The translations under genes and the position numbers were made by a program. Below the pieces are notes generated by a model. It made no database searches, had not been told where the DNA came from, and saw only the letters and a list, made by a program, of their open reading frames with translations. This document shows positions 23,204-36,263 of a DNA stretch of 64,000 nt, piece after piece (the stretch's first letter is position 1; each line of letters begins with the position of its first letter). Origin of the DNA: Calocera cornea HHB12733 (Eukaryota > Basidiomycota > Dacrymycetes > Dacrymycetales > Dacrymycetaceae); the NCBI GenBank assembly GCA_001632435.1, contig KV423919.1, forward strand, positions 248,001 through 312,000, in the 5' to 3' direction.

Positions 23204-26200
23204 TCACGGATATAAAACGCTGCTGGGGAAGACAACTCCATCAGCGCGCCTGACCAACAGCATGCCCCTCCGGCTGCTGGTCTTATCATCGTGCTCCTGC
23301 TTGGTGGGCGGCAGGCATTGCAACACCTCCGAGCACCGCATATCGACGTGTCCACTGGCCTCCACGCCGAAGAAGACGAGTAGAGGGTCGGATTTGTCGA
23401 AATTTTGTCCGTACAGCGTGAGCATGTTGGGATCAGGAGGCCTCGTCGTTCCAACCGAGGTCTGGGCCACCACCCCGTTGTGGTTGACTTCGCTCTGCTG
23501 GAAAGCCTGCAGATGTTGACGGGGCAGCTCGCTGGCACGATCAGGCGGCAGGTACTTGACAATCAAGGGCATGGGGGTGATCGGCTTGGAAGGGAACCGA
23601 GGAATGCTTGAATTTTGAGGTAGGTTGTGCAGAATGGGCGGCACGTAAAAGTTATATCGGATAAATTCTGTCCAGCGGTCAGCATGCAGTCACGAGAGAG
23701 TGGACGAAGCTTACCTGTGCCAACTAAAGTCCACACGCACGCATCGGTGACATCGCAATTCCACGTGCTGCCGTTTGACATCTCCGCCTCGCCGGGCTCG
23801 GTAGCGCGACGTGGCAGAGGGGGCGCAGTGCCATTGGCATTGAGGCTCGCAGCCGAGTTCCTCCTCTTGCCACGAGCAGCCGCAGCTTCGGCTGCCTTGC
23901 CAACCAGTCCAGCACTGATGCTTCCGCGCTTGCGCTTCACCTTTCCACCATCTCCAGGATATTCCATGGTTGAAGGAGTGCCGGGCCTGCGGAAGGGCGG
24001 CGCGGGAGAAGGAGGGCCAGACGAGGAATCCTCGCCAAGTGAAGGCGACACACTGCTGTTCCTGGTGGCCGCAGGCAGAGGCAGGCCAGGTGCCTCGGTC
24101 GAGGACTGCCGAGGAGACTTGTTCCACTGCCTTTCCGAGGGCGAATAGGTGTTGACCTTGTCGACAGCGCAGCTGAGGTAGGATCCAGCGGTGCCTAGCT
24201 CCTCGAAAGTGGGGACGCGATTGTCGGGGTCGTAGACCTCGAGAGCGATTTTGTGGAGCTGGCTGACGGGGTCCCCGCACACTTCGCCGGGAACGCAGAA
24301 TTGATCATGGGGTCCCGTCTGGGAGGGCCGGAGCTTGCCGTCAGCCTCAACCATCTGAGCACCACCAACAACCACAGCATTGTGATCGACACGGCGGATG
24401 ATGAGAATGGGAGACACGACGCCAGACAGCAGGCACTGAAGAACAACAGTCTGGTTGTAGTAGATCGGCGTCTGGCTGTTGAGACCCTGCAAAGCTGCGG
24501 GAGGAGGAGCGGGATAGTCAGGCATCAACGGTGATCTGTGAGTCTGTGACCCGTCATCGTGGAAGTTGACATCAACAATGTAGATGATGAATGTGTCTGA
24601 GAATGTAAAGTCAGTAATTGAGTAGCGTGGCTGGTATATATGCCACTGACCCCATGTGGAAGTCCTAGCGACAAACGCAGGCTGCTGGTCATCTAGCTTT
24701 GATCCCAGAACAGGGCGACCATCGGAGCCACGAAGGTTCGTACCAGCACCAGCGACACAGAGGTACTTGGTGGAGACGGTCTGGGCACGCAGCCTGTGGA
24801 AGAGAGCCACCGTGGATCCGTGGTTCACAACCACTGTACAGACATTGAGAAACATCTTGGATAGCGGTCAGGTCACTCACGATCGAAATTTGCCTTCACG
24901 CTTGCTCTCTTCTTGCTAGGCTTGCTGATAACACGGATGGGCTTGCTCACGAAGTTGCCAATCAGGCCATCAGAGCCCGCCTCGTACACCTTGACCACCG
25001 CCTCAACTTTCTTCTTCTTTTCGTCAACGTCGCTGATATACAAGGCCTTGCCCATGAACCGGCCGAAGAAGGGGCCAGCACCGGTGCTAGGCGGATTCTC
25101 CGGCTGGAATGTCTGACCGGAGGGCAACGACCACTCAATCGAGTTGTCGGGAGGGACATCGACGTCGGTATCCTGAGTCGACATGAGGATATTTACTTTT
25201 GGTGCAGACCAACCGGCAGCCCCAGGAGAGCCGTTGGAGCGCGGAGAGCCACGCGAGGATGGTGAGCCAGTCGCCGAGTGGAACCAGGAGTTCCCGATCA
25301 GCATGACGGAGGGGGGAGGGCACAAGAAACGCTTCTCGGTGCCGTATGACTTTTGACCGACTTTGGGGGACATCACCATGACGCTCCGCTCGCCCATGGC
25401 AAATCTGTTTGTCGTATTGACATACTTGTCGATATATGGCCTGTAATATTATTAGCAAAGCTTCCTCCGGCAGCAGAAGTACATATACATACTGCACAAC
25501 AGCCTGGATATCTCCACGGTGCAGCCCCTCCATGCTGTTTTGGAGTGCCACAGGGTCCAAGTCCAGGGATTCGATGGACGAGCCGTCCGCCGAGGTGGCA
25601 CGAGGAGGCTGCATCACGGGGAATTGCAGTTCGGCCTCGTACCTCGGCGTCGCCAGGTCGATGGAAACTGAATGTGAGTGGCCCGTGGTCGTGATAGCCG
25701 GGCTAGGCCCCTTTGAGCCAGGCGGTGTTGGCAGAGAAGTAGGCATCATCATCGGGTTTACAGTCCCGTCGTTGAGGCCCGAGCTCTGATTCCGTAAGAA
25801 GTGAGGGAGGGGAGGCGCTTGTATGCCATGCAGCTGCGGCAGCGAATGCGAGCGATGGAAAGACGCTCCTGAGTATCCTCCAAGGCTCAGGTTGAAGTTG
25901 TTGAATGGCGAGTCCTGGACGCCCATGGCCCCCACATCGTTCAGAGAATAATCCGAGGCAGCGCCGTTGTCAGAGCCATCCCAATCGTAGAGTGGTGATT
26001 CGATCGCTGCTGATGAGGAGGATGCCGCAGAGGATACGGTGCTACTTCTCCCCCGGTGCCGATTAAGCAGAACATCGTGGAATGACGACGGAGGATAATC
26101 GTTCGAAAATGAATCCGAATGAAAATGTTGCTCAATCGGATTGGGCGGCATATCGATTGAAAGTCCCGGATATCGGCCGTTGCGGTCGGACTGGACGGGG

Positions 26201-26817
26201 GCTGCGGGCTGCGCAGACTGGGTGAATGCGTTGATGCCGGCCGGGCGCGAAAGGTCGGGCAGAGATGGGAAGGACTGAGAGTGAGGCAGCTGGGACTGTG
26301 ACGGGAGGAAGTCCGACGGAATCGAAGACAGAGATGCGAATCCTAGATTGCTCGTCATAACATCCCGCTGCGGTTGGGATGTTACACCATTCGAAGAGCC
26401 TTGAGCAGTCTGCTGAGGCACTCCATACGCATCGTATCCGTTGCCGAACGAGAACGATTGGCCCCCAAAAGTACCATAGGGCGCTGCTCCAGTCCCCAGT
26501 GTACCATCGAGAGCATTGTTCGACATATCGTTTGCCATGCCGAAGCCGTGCAGGGCCATATCGGAAGACGAGACCGTCAGGGCGCGGACGTGCTGCGCCT
26601 GCAGTGCGTTGATGGCGTCGACGTCTGCCTGTTGCTGGCTGAACATCCGCTGGTCCTGAGGTCCAGTGCGACCAAGGTGATGCTGCTGAAGGTACTGGAG
26701 TGACATTCCTTGATATTGTCGAGCCGTCCCGGGCTCGCCGTTGCTGTCGAACGGTGTGCCCCATTCCGACATGGACTGAGACCAGAGGTTCGCGGTCGCC
26801 GGGTTGTGGTCAACCAT
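23204..26817 (-). CDS. CSL family transcription factor (CBF1/Su(H)/LAG-1 type)
   Basis: Nuclear DNA-binding factor of the CSL family, which in fungi acts without Notch. A long Ser/Gln-rich N-terminal region begins MVDHNPATANLWSQSMSEWG (ATG 26815-26817). The RHR-N follows with SPKVGQKSYGTEKRFLCPPP, KALYISDVDEKKKK and VISKPSKKRASVKAN. After a short intron the beta-trefoil domain has NHGSTVALFHRLRAQTVSTK, YLCVAGAG and SQLHKIALEVYD. A poorly conserved Ser/Lys-rich insert (SPSERQWNKSPRQSS and a basic VKRKRGS) follows, then the C-terminal IPT-like part LLVFFGVEASGHVDMRCSEV to VVFPSSVLYP, stop TGA at 23204-23206. The DNA-contacting LRAQTVSTKYL block is intact. Fission yeast homologues are cbf11 and cbf12; I cannot say which class this is. 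Confidence 0.95.
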
Positions 26818-29758
26818 GTTGACCCAGCTGGAGCGAGGAAAGCGAGGGAAGGGGGGGCGGCGGGATTCGAAGGCGGTAGGGCGACCCGGTTCTGAGGGCG
26901 ATGATGGAGGAGGGGAAATGAAAGGGTGTTGAAGGGGGGATTGCCCGCTGACTGACAGCGACAACGACCGGGATCTGGGGGCGGAAGCTAAATGCTTGTC
27001 TGAAATAGGGTAACGAGCCAATCTAGGTGTGTCAAAGACAGGTCGAGGTGGATGACCGCGCACGCTGTGCACAAGACAGCGACAGGGTCGAGAGTCACTG
27101 GGAAGCCGCTGCTAAAGGGATAAGGAGCAGTCTCACTTTCGAAACGATGTTCCCCGCGAGGACACCCGCTCAGCTCTCCTTGCCCTTGGTTACTTATACC
27201 GCCCTCATCCGCATCCCCTGTCGCATTCATTCAGCTCCCGCTCAGGGACCCCCTCCCCGTAAGCAAGGACATCACCCCCTGCGCGGCCATCCGAATGTCT
27301 CCCATCTTTCCTTCTCCATCCTGTGCACCCTCCCCGTCATCTCGCTTCCATTCCGATGGCTTCCCCGCCCACAAAGCACAGCCTGCTCGCTATCGACCTT
27401 CCCAAATTTTTGGGTATCACTTTAATCTACCATTTCAGGAATGTTTCGACACCGGGCTCTGCCATTTCTGCTTCCTCTCGTCCTCTATATATTCTTGACA
27501 ATTCATTGGTGGGCTGACAAAATAAATCACGTAACCGGTACTTTTTGAACATCAACATCCAGAAGTTGAGTTGCATGTGCCACATTATTGGTTAGGCGGC
27601 ACCGGACACCTCTCCGCAAAGGCATGGCGAACTAGGCCGTTATCCGTAAGCAGATAGAATTCCGGGCTTGTTTTTGGCTTGCTCGCGTGATTGGTTCGGC
27701 GCCGTTCCTCGCAAACAAGGCAGTGAGCTAGCGCCTCCGCATTTCACGTGCATCTCGATTTCTGAAAACAAATTGCAGATGAACCGCTGATAGCCTACTG
27801 CCATGTGGATCGGTTGATCAATAAGGATGGTTTTTAACAGTGCCTTGAACGACCCTCCGATTTTTGGATATTGTAGAAGCAACCGTAGTGAAGGGGCAAA
27901 GGATCTTATGTCGAAGTCGTACCTCATAGTCATGCCGACCCTGTTCGCCCTGCAGCACCCCAGATTTTGGCCAGGCTGCTGCCGCTCCGACGAGCCTGTC
28001 GGAATCACCACTGGTTGCGCGGCACCGGACGTAGCAACCCTTGTCCTCTGATGTGTTGTGCAGCAGCCACGCCTTATAAGGTTCTGAGCGACCGCCGGAT
28101 CCACAGGCACAGATCCGACGGCGCTACATGCCGTTATGCCCGACACATCCGAGGCAAGAAAGACCGAAGTGCGCTTAGCCGAACAATGGCCACGTACGCG
28201 ATAAGCAGCTGTGGTGATTGGGTGCGCTCAAAGAGGTCTAAGCACGGCCTTCTTGACAGTACCCTTATCGATGGTGCGGAGGAATGTCCGAAGGGTTGAT
28301 GGGCGCTTCTGATGCGCGTTCCAAGAGGTCCTTGAAGTATCGGCATCCAATCCTTTTGGATTCTAGCTCCCTCGGTTGTACAAAACGCTCCAAGAATATG
28401 GGGTGGCTCCCGTTCTGACACCGAGGTCGATGTTCTGAAGTCCTTCGCGCTGACCTCCGCCGGCACGATAATAGTCCGATCCCACCAAAAGGGAGTCCGG
28501 AGAACCAGGCCGGTATCCAAAATCTGTGATAGCTTATCGAGTACGACGTAAGCCATCAAAACGCGAAGTGCATACTGGGTTCTTGGTTGAGTAGGACGAG
28601 CTTCCATTGATTAAGCGGAACTCGGAAAATGCCATGGGCTCGGCTTGCCCAGAGTATACAGAGGGCACATCAAGTCTCTCAGATCGATCTCAGACCGTGC
28701 CGCAGGCAGTCCTGTGCACCAGCCCGGGGAGGCCGTGATGCAGCTCGGACAGATGGGCCGAAATGAATGTCGATGAAGTTAGTCCTCGTGATGCTGACCT
28801 GCCCTGGACTGAACCGCCGGGAGGCTGCCCCACAATTCCACGCGATGCGTGCCCGGTCTGACTCAAGGGAGCTTGCGCAGCCTCGACAGAGTAAGTTGCA
28901 TTGCCGGAAAGTCTCCTGACATGGAAGAAGGGGAGGTCAACAGAGGTTGCTAGACGGTGACAGCGTTGCACAGGATCCACGTGCACAATTGAATGTGGTC
29001 GGTAGGAGCGCCCAGCAGTGGTATAACAGATCACCAGGGTCCCTAATATCTGGCCGGATGAGGGTCACGCAATCTCCGAGCAACGTTCGGCCGGGCAACA
29101 CGAGGTAAGGCTTTTGTCACGGGTGCCTAGCAGCGTGTTCGTCGTTCAACCGCCTAAAGGCGCCGAATAGGCAGAGCATGTCAGAATGAAACAGATGGGC
29201 GCCTCAAACCGTTGCGCGCAGCCTCATGCTCAGTGACACCGCGACTGATACAGTAGCAGCAACGCTCGAGCGGACTGATAAAGGGAACGGTCACCTGCGG
29301 TACTCCGCAGAAGTGGGGCGCGCCGGCATAGACTCTCGGTTGCTCCAGGAAGGCGATGGCGCCCGAGCCCAGTCACCTCTCTCCAGTGCCCCCATCGGGC
29401 GAGTGAGGAACAGCGTGTTGTAACACTACGCCCACGCGACGGTCAATACTGCACGCAGCACCGGCGTTTGTCGTCTTGCCACTTGGGGAAATGAGGTGAG
29501 GAAACATCTTGTCCATGCAGAGCAGCAAACGCCGGTCCCTGACAGTTAATCAGAAGGCTCCCGGCTTGGGTATCAAGCTTCGGTCAGAGCTACGAGCGGC
29601 TATCCAGTAACCCAGCGTGATCATTCTGCCCTGTCAAAGAGCTATTACAGCGTAGAGAAGAAAGAAAAGAACCCCTTTGGTATGACAATAAGTAAGGGTA
29701 AGGGTATCTGCGGAGGAGGGGAAACGTATATGCGTGCAGAAGGGGAAAGAAATATTGC
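26818..29758. other. Gene-poor region upstream of the CSL factor
   Basis: About 2.9 kb. The first 700 bp are pyrimidine-rich and probably hold the CSL promoter and 5' UTR. From 27500 to 29750 base composition is more even than in nearby genes, and no frame over about 170 codons has a recognisable domain. It could be decayed mobile DNA, but no terminal repeats or reverse-transcriptase motifs were seen. Confidence 0.45.
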
Positions 29759-30572
<814 letters not shown>

Positions 30573-30869
30573 TGATGTCGTCACGTAGGTCGTAATAAAA
30601 TATACAGTTTCGAGTGACGGGTGACTTGATGAAGGAGGAGAGGACGAAAGTGAGAGTGTTGGTGACCCACGACGCGAAGACAGGAGTTGTTAAGAAGACA
30701 AACAAAGATGTTGGGTGAGCAAAATCGAAACAGAAGGTCGTTGGACGCGTTTGCTCCGGTCGGGTCACCCTTGAATGCCTCCGTACATGCCGTGACTTTC
30801 GGACCCTTTTCATTTCCGACATCACCTACGCCTGTAAAGCACGCTGAGCGCGTGGTCGACACCCAAACA

Positions 30870-32222
30870 ATGTTTGCACGCTCCCTCCCCGCATTCCGGC
30901 CTTCGTTGCGGAGAGGCTTCACAACGAGGTCTGTTCAGGGCCTCGTCGGTGCCATCGGAAATACTCCGCTCGTTCGTGTCGCGCATTCCCTTGAAATCAA
31001 GCAATATTGCTCACTACCGGTGCAGATCAAGCTTGAAAAGCTCTCGGAGGAAACAGGATGCACCATCCTGGGCAAGGCGGAGTTCCAGAATCCGGGTGGG
31101 AGCGTGAAAGACAGGGCCGCGCTGGGTCTCATCATGGACGCCGAAGAGCGTGGTACGCTGGTGTTATCACTCGCGAGATCCAATGCCGATGATGTCGACC
31201 AGGAGTGTTGAAGCCCGGTGGGACTGTCATCGAGGGCACTGCAGGCAACACTGGCATCGGGCTTGCCCATGTATGCAGGGCGCGGGGGTACAAATGTGTG
31301 ATCTACATGCCCAACACTCAGGTACGCATCCCTGGCACGCTTCCTTGACAACTGGCTTATATTGCAATCCAGAGCCAAGAGAAGATCGATCTGCTCCGCA
31401 TGTTGGGTGCAGAGGTATACCCGGTGCCTGCTGTCGCGTATGAGAACCCCGAAAACTACAACCACCAAGCGAAGAGGCATGCTGAGAAGACGCCCAACAG
31501 TGTCTGGACAGACCAGTTCGACAACACCGCGAATGCAGAAGCACACTATAAGACTACTGGCCCCGAAATCTTGGAGCAAGTCGGCGGATCGGGCAATATC
31601 GATGGCTTTATTTGCTCGACCGGCACCGGTGGAACCCTCAGCGGTGTATCGCGCTATCTGAAGGAACACGCGAAGGGTGTGCAGACGTGGCTGGCTGATC
31701 CGCCTGGTAGTGTACTGGACAGTTATATTCGGTCGGGTGGGAAGCTGAAGGAGCGTGCTGGGAGCAGTATCACTGAGGGTGCGCACTTGTAAAAAAAACC
31801 GGGTTGAGGATGCACTCTAACCAAATTCGTCATGCCTAGGTATTGGTCAGGGTCGCGTGACCAACAATCTTGCGCCGATGATCGCAAAGATGGATGGTTC
31901 GCTGACAATACCGGACGAGAAGTCGATCGAGATGCTGTACCGATTGCTGGATGAGGAGGGATTGTACATGGGAGCAAGCTCGGCGCTGAATGTGGTTGCT
32001 GCGTATGAATTGGCCAAGATTCTCGGCAAGGGTGAGTCCAGATCGCCGTTTCGGCCAGTGTGCACATGGCTCAATCTTATTACAGGTAAGACCGTCGTTA
32101 CCATCCTTTGTGACGGTGCCTATCGGTACCAGACGCGGCTGTTCTCGCGCAAATGGATCCAATCCAAGAACCTGGAGTCTGCGATTCCCGATCATTTACA
32201 GAAATACGTTGTACTACCCTAG
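30870..32222 (+). CDS. Cysteine synthase-like PLP enzyme, mitochondrial type
   Basis: Beta-family PLP enzyme making cysteine from O-acetylserine or a related substrate. The N terminus [20 protein letters not shown] looks like a mitochondrial presequence. Then [12 protein letters not shown], the PLP lysine in [31 protein letters not shown] (substrate loop), the cofactor-phosphate loop [10 protein letters not shown], and a C-terminal extension with [18 protein letters not shown], ending YVVLP (TAG 32220-32222). The closest functional parallel is the mitochondrial cysteine synthase of yeast (YGR012W/MCY1), whose long C-terminal tail with RY..R matches. Exon junctions after EERG and after LAKILGKG are inferred; four introns in all. 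A 5' ATG shared with the ARF6 promoter region is not needed. Confidence 0.92.
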
Positions 32223-33332
32223 AGTCGATATAACCAAAAAAATCATGTAGAGGGCGTTCCCCAGAGGATGGGAACAATGACTGTCCGGGTCTAGCCGAAG
32301 GATCTGACAATGAGAAGGTCATGAGGGGGCCGATCCCTGCCACTCTCAGGGTTCGATTCGCAGCACAGTCCCGCAGGTTCTCCGCTCCCATCCGCGATTT
32401 CTGCGACGCGGGAGCCATAATCCGGATACAGTAGTAACGGTATCCCCATGTGGATGTTGGCGCTGGGGGTTGCTCTTGGTGCGCGCCGCGCGCAGGACGC
32501 TGTGTAGGTATCGGCGCGTAATCACGAGATAATAGCTTGGCTGTACAGGCGCCGAGTTCGCCTCTGTATCGGGCAATGAGTGCCGCGCGCGGCGTGTTTG
32601 TCATCCACCTGATTGGTGGGTCCAGGTACCCGGAGCGCCCGGACCATACGCGGGGCAGGGCGGTTGATAATGGAGAGAAGACAATGACGTGTTCTGAGCC
32701 CAGAGCCGTACTGCATGACTCCAAGGAACGGCGCCTCAACAATGCATAATAGGCCCATCACCACGTGGTGGGCTAACCAAACTGCGCTGTTGACATGCCG
32801 AAAGTGGGTCACGAAGTGTATGGGGAGATAGAAGCGCTGACGCTGCAAGGTGGAGAGACGCAACCGGACAAAACTGCAACGAGGCCGGATGGACGGGGAG
32901 GAACGGGAAAGGCATGAGGGAGGGGCATAGCGTCACCGGGGAGCGGCGAGAGTGGAAGCGCAGTCACCGAGGTGAGGTGAGGTCAGACAGGGCGCCGCGC
33001 GGAACCAGTTGCTTACCCGTGGGCCGGCGTCGCCGGCCGAGCGGGACACATACTGAGGTGGGCCGACCCGCGCATCACAAGCTTCATTGCCCCCCCAATA
33101 ACAACCCACCGCCCGGCGTCTCGTCCACGCACAACCTCGCTCCCCGACGTCCACCCCACGGCTCGCGCTCGACGCACCTCCTGCACGCGCCCCAGCCCCA
33201 GCGACGCGCAATCCCGCCTGGTAGAGCCTATACTTGCACCAGGGGGACGCGCAACCCCGCCCAGAGGGCCCCTTTTGTCCCTGGCAACCATCGTAGCACC
33301 CACGCTGCGCTTCCCACTAGCCATCGACCACA
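32223..33332. other. Intergenic region, no gene recognised
   Basis: About 1.1 kb upstream of the next gene. Purine-rich near 32850-32990 and pyrimidine-rich afterwards, as expected of a fungal promoter. Open frames here show no domain. Confidence 0.5.
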
Positions 33333-34807
33333 ATGTCGCTCACAGATTCATACCCACCCCCACTCCGCTCAAGGCCCCCGCCGCCAGCGCCCTTGCGCAT
33401 AGACAAGGCCAACGCTGCCTATGTACCGCGTGGACCCTCGTCACGTACATTGCCTGGCAGCATGTCGACCAACAGCGGGTTTTCGCAATCCTACTCCTAC
33501 ACGCCCCGAGCGACGAACAAGCATCACAGCACGTCTAGATCACCCCCTCGATCGCCTCCCCCATCCGCAATGCCGTTGCTGAGCCCACGCTCAAGCATCG
33601 GTAGCGCTCACAGTCCACCACCAAATATGATCCACATGCCGAAACCACCTCCGCGACAGAGCCCACAACCTCGGGCTGAAGACCTGGCAGACTTTGAGAA
33701 ACAGTGCCGAGACTTCTTCTACCAACAATCACACGAGTCAGGTACGTGATGCATTTCTCGGTTATATTGCGGAGCATGGCTGACTTGCCACATAGGCCAA
33801 AAGATGAACACGATACTCTCTAGTCTGCCACCGTCGCAGCGAGCGCGTTTCACGCGCATTCAAGCATCCATCCGTGCTCAATTTCACGCCGACCGGACGC
33901 TAGCACTGCAGTCTGCCATGCTCGCCCTTCTCAGCTCCACCGTACCCCTCCACTCTCTTACGCCTCCTTCACGCGCACGCCCACAAGGAAAGTCGGCCCA
34001 GAAGGAGCGGGAGGAGAAGCTGTCCGCATTCCTCAGGGAGTGGGGCAAGACGATGGACACGCTACCCGGCGTGCGAAAGTTTATTGAGGGACTCTATTCC
34101 ACCCTCCGTCTAATGTCTAGGCCGGAGAACCACGGAGGCGCCGGTCCTCGGCGCGTAGAATGGGAGATAGATGATGCGATTTTCATGGAGTCAGCGTGAG
34201 TAGTTTATCATGTTCCTTGACTCGTGTTAACTGTTGCTGACTCTCGTACTGCAGTGGAGAGGAGTTCATGCACGACGCGATCATCATGCTCAAGGGTGTT
34301 CTTGGCTTTTCGGACACGCTTCCCGGCAACGAGACGGATACTTCCGTGTCGTCCCTGGTGGACATCGCGCTTCCACCCCCACCCGTTCTGGGCCGCACTC
34401 GTTCCTCCTCGGACCCATTCACCGACCCTGGTACCCCACCTCTCTCGACGTCTCCTGATCCTTCGGTCCACCTGAATATGCAACAGCGCCCTGCTGGATC
34501 TATTTCACATGGGCGCCTATGGATCTCGCCGGCCGAGCTGACCAATCCCAGCATAACCCACCTGCTGGCTGTCTTCCCTCCGCAAATAAAGCGGACCGCG
34601 GGTGCGCCGCGCTTCCACGTGCCGACAGCGGAGAGAAAACGCGATGTGGAGGCTCTCGCAACTTCGCAAGGCGATCAGCCTGCGGACGAGTGGACCGCCC
34701 TCTCAACGGGGCGATTGCGACTTACATCTCAACTTAGACGAGGCGGTTGGCGCGGCGGGATCATGTTCCGCTTCTGCCAGTGGTTGGCGTCGTTGGTCGG
34801 TGCGTGA
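33333..34807 (+). CDS. Uncharacterised fungal protein with Pro/Ser-rich N terminus
   Basis: No family recognised. Exon 1 (MSLTDSYPPPLRSRPPPPAP) is rich in Pro, Ser and Arg and ends ADFEKQCRDFFYQQSHESG. Exon 2 starts QKMNTILSSLPPSQRARFTR and contains a helical, probably coiled region (REEKLSAFLREWGKTMDTLP, VRKFIEGLYSTLRLMSR). Exon 3 begins GEEFMHDAIIMLKGVLGFSD, followed by a Ser/Pro-rich stretch. The first two introns are clear and in frame. The 3' end is not: reading straight through stops at 34807, whereas another frame (MWRLSQLRKAISLRTSG) continues to 34829 and would need an extra intron of about 58 nt around 34570-34627. Confidence 0.65.
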
Positions 34808-35462
34808 GAGATACCTGACCGTGCTCTAGTAGAGAGTGGACAGACGTTTCCTTTTTCGTTTCTGTTTTGGGACATACCTTGATTTCTTTGTACGATGAGG
34901 CTTCCATGACGGAAGCGGGACTTCCGAGACTCTATGCTGGGTTGATTCCCTGATACCTGTGCTTCGAACATGATGACGATGGCAAGACTGTACGATAGGT
35001 ACGAACGCAATATCCAAGTCCGTTGATACACGTATTCCCTTCACGCGCCGGCATGTTTCAAGTAGATCCCGCGGCGTGCGGACGAAGGAAGCCCTACTTG
35101 GGACTCCGCCGGGGTTCTGCGGCGGTCACTTGCTGCATTCGGAACAAGCTTTTGTTCCGCGGTTGCACTTGGAGGTATTTCTGCCAGAAAAGGAAAGAAT
35201 AGGCACGTCTCACTCTTTACCAAGTCACGCTCGATCCAGACCGCACGAGTCGCGTCCCTTTCGCTTGACGCTTCCGTGGCCCGTGCGCTCGATCGACGCA
35301 CGCTCCCATGGCTATAAGAACCTCTGCCCCGTTCTCTGCTTTCCCATCCTTCGCACCCCACCACCACCTGTCGCCCGCACACCGGCCATCCACAGCCCCG
35401 CACACCACCAAACACCCTTCGTCGTACCGTACGTTCACTACCACCTAATACACCGAGCAACG
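34808..35462. other. Intergenic, hydrophobin promoter side
   Basis: 3' flank of the preceding gene and 5' region of the hydrophobin. Pyrimidine-rich from 35330 onward, as in strongly transcribed fungal genes. Confidence 0.5.
35313..35318 (+). promoter_or_regulatory. TATA-like element of the hydrophobin gene
   Basis: GGCTATAAGAAC, 150 bp upstream of the hydrophobin ATG, followed by a CT-rich leader. Confidence 0.5.
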
Positions 35463-35921
35463 ATGCACGCCTTCAGCACACTCATCACCCTCCCCCTTGT
35501 CCTCCTCGCCGCCCTGCCCGCGCTCGCGTCCCCGACGCTCCACCCGCGCCTGCACGCCGCCTCGCCACGCGAGTTCAACTACGACCACCACCACTACACG
35601 CATACACGCACCGCTGACTCGCGCCAGACCGCCGCCGCCGTCGTCCCCGCCAAGCGCAACCCCGTGGGCGACTGCAACGTCGCCGGCCAGCACTGCTGCA
35701 ACACGACTGTCAGCCACAACTCGACCTCCGCGAGCGTCATCGCCGGACTGCTCGGGTCCAGCCTCATGCCCGGCGACAACCTCATGATGGGCCTCGACTG
35801 CACGCCGCTCGCGCCCCTGCTGTCGGCTGGTGGTCAGTGCACGGCCACCACGGTCTGCTGCAGCGGCGACCAGACGTACAACGGCCTTATCAACGTCGGC
35901 TGCAGCCCCTTCGAGCTGTAG
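35463..35921 (+). CDS. Class I hydrophobin, intronless
   Basis: Small secreted surface-active protein that self-assembles on aerial hyphae and fruiting-body surfaces. 152 residues in one exon. A signal peptide is evident (MHAFSTLITLPLVLLAALPA, cleavage near LASP). A His/Thr/Arg-rich linker with YDHHHYTHTR follows, then the eight-cysteine pattern: DCNV, QHCC, LDCTP, GQCTA, TVCC and VGCSPFEL. Spacing is loose between the third and fourth and between the fourth and fifth cysteines, as in class I. The ending CSPFEL with two residues after Phe is typical of agaricomycete class I proteins. Most basidiomycete hydrophobin genes carry introns; none is needed here. TATA-like element at 35313. Confidence 0.95.
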   Translation: MHAFSTLITLPLVLLAALPALASPTLHPRLHAASPREFNYDHHHYTHTRTADSRQTAAAVVPAKRNPVGDCNVAGQHCCNTTVSHNSTSASVIAGLLGSSLMPGDNLMMGLDCTPLAPLLSAGGQCTATTVCCSGDQTYNGLINVGCSPFEL

Positions 35922-36263
35922 CGGAGCATCTTCTCTTGCGCACGGACAGGCGCATACATTCGCATTCTCGCCCTTGTATGATTGGATGTACGAGTAGGAG
36001 GGGAGTGTATACTAGATAGAAGGCTGTGTATTCGCTGTATCCTTAGATGTACAAAAGACAAAACGCATTCGTTTTCATCCTCTTCAATGCTCCGTGGCGC
36101 GCATTGTTAGATATGTTCATAAGCATAGGCATATATGCGCATATTGTCTGAATAGTGTACACGTGTGTGAGGTGGTATGGTACAAAGTGATTACGATAAG
36201 TCCGTGATGACAACGCATTGGAAAACAGAACCGGGATAGATGAGAGAAAATGAGAGTCCAACA
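35922..36263. other. Convergent 3' intergenic region
   Basis: AT-rich 3' flank between the hydrophobin and a minus-strand gene. It contains GCATATATGC near 36130, the same palindrome seen in Con-6 introns, possibly by chance. Confidence 0.5.

Noticed and set aside
27640..28146. Minus-strand frame of 168 codons in the gene-poor region
   Set aside because: No recognisable motif, start or splice pattern; could be chance.
32914..33402. Plus-strand frame of 162 codons
   Set aside because: Overlaps the promoter and start of the gene at 33333 in another frame; low-complexity Arg/Pro/His.
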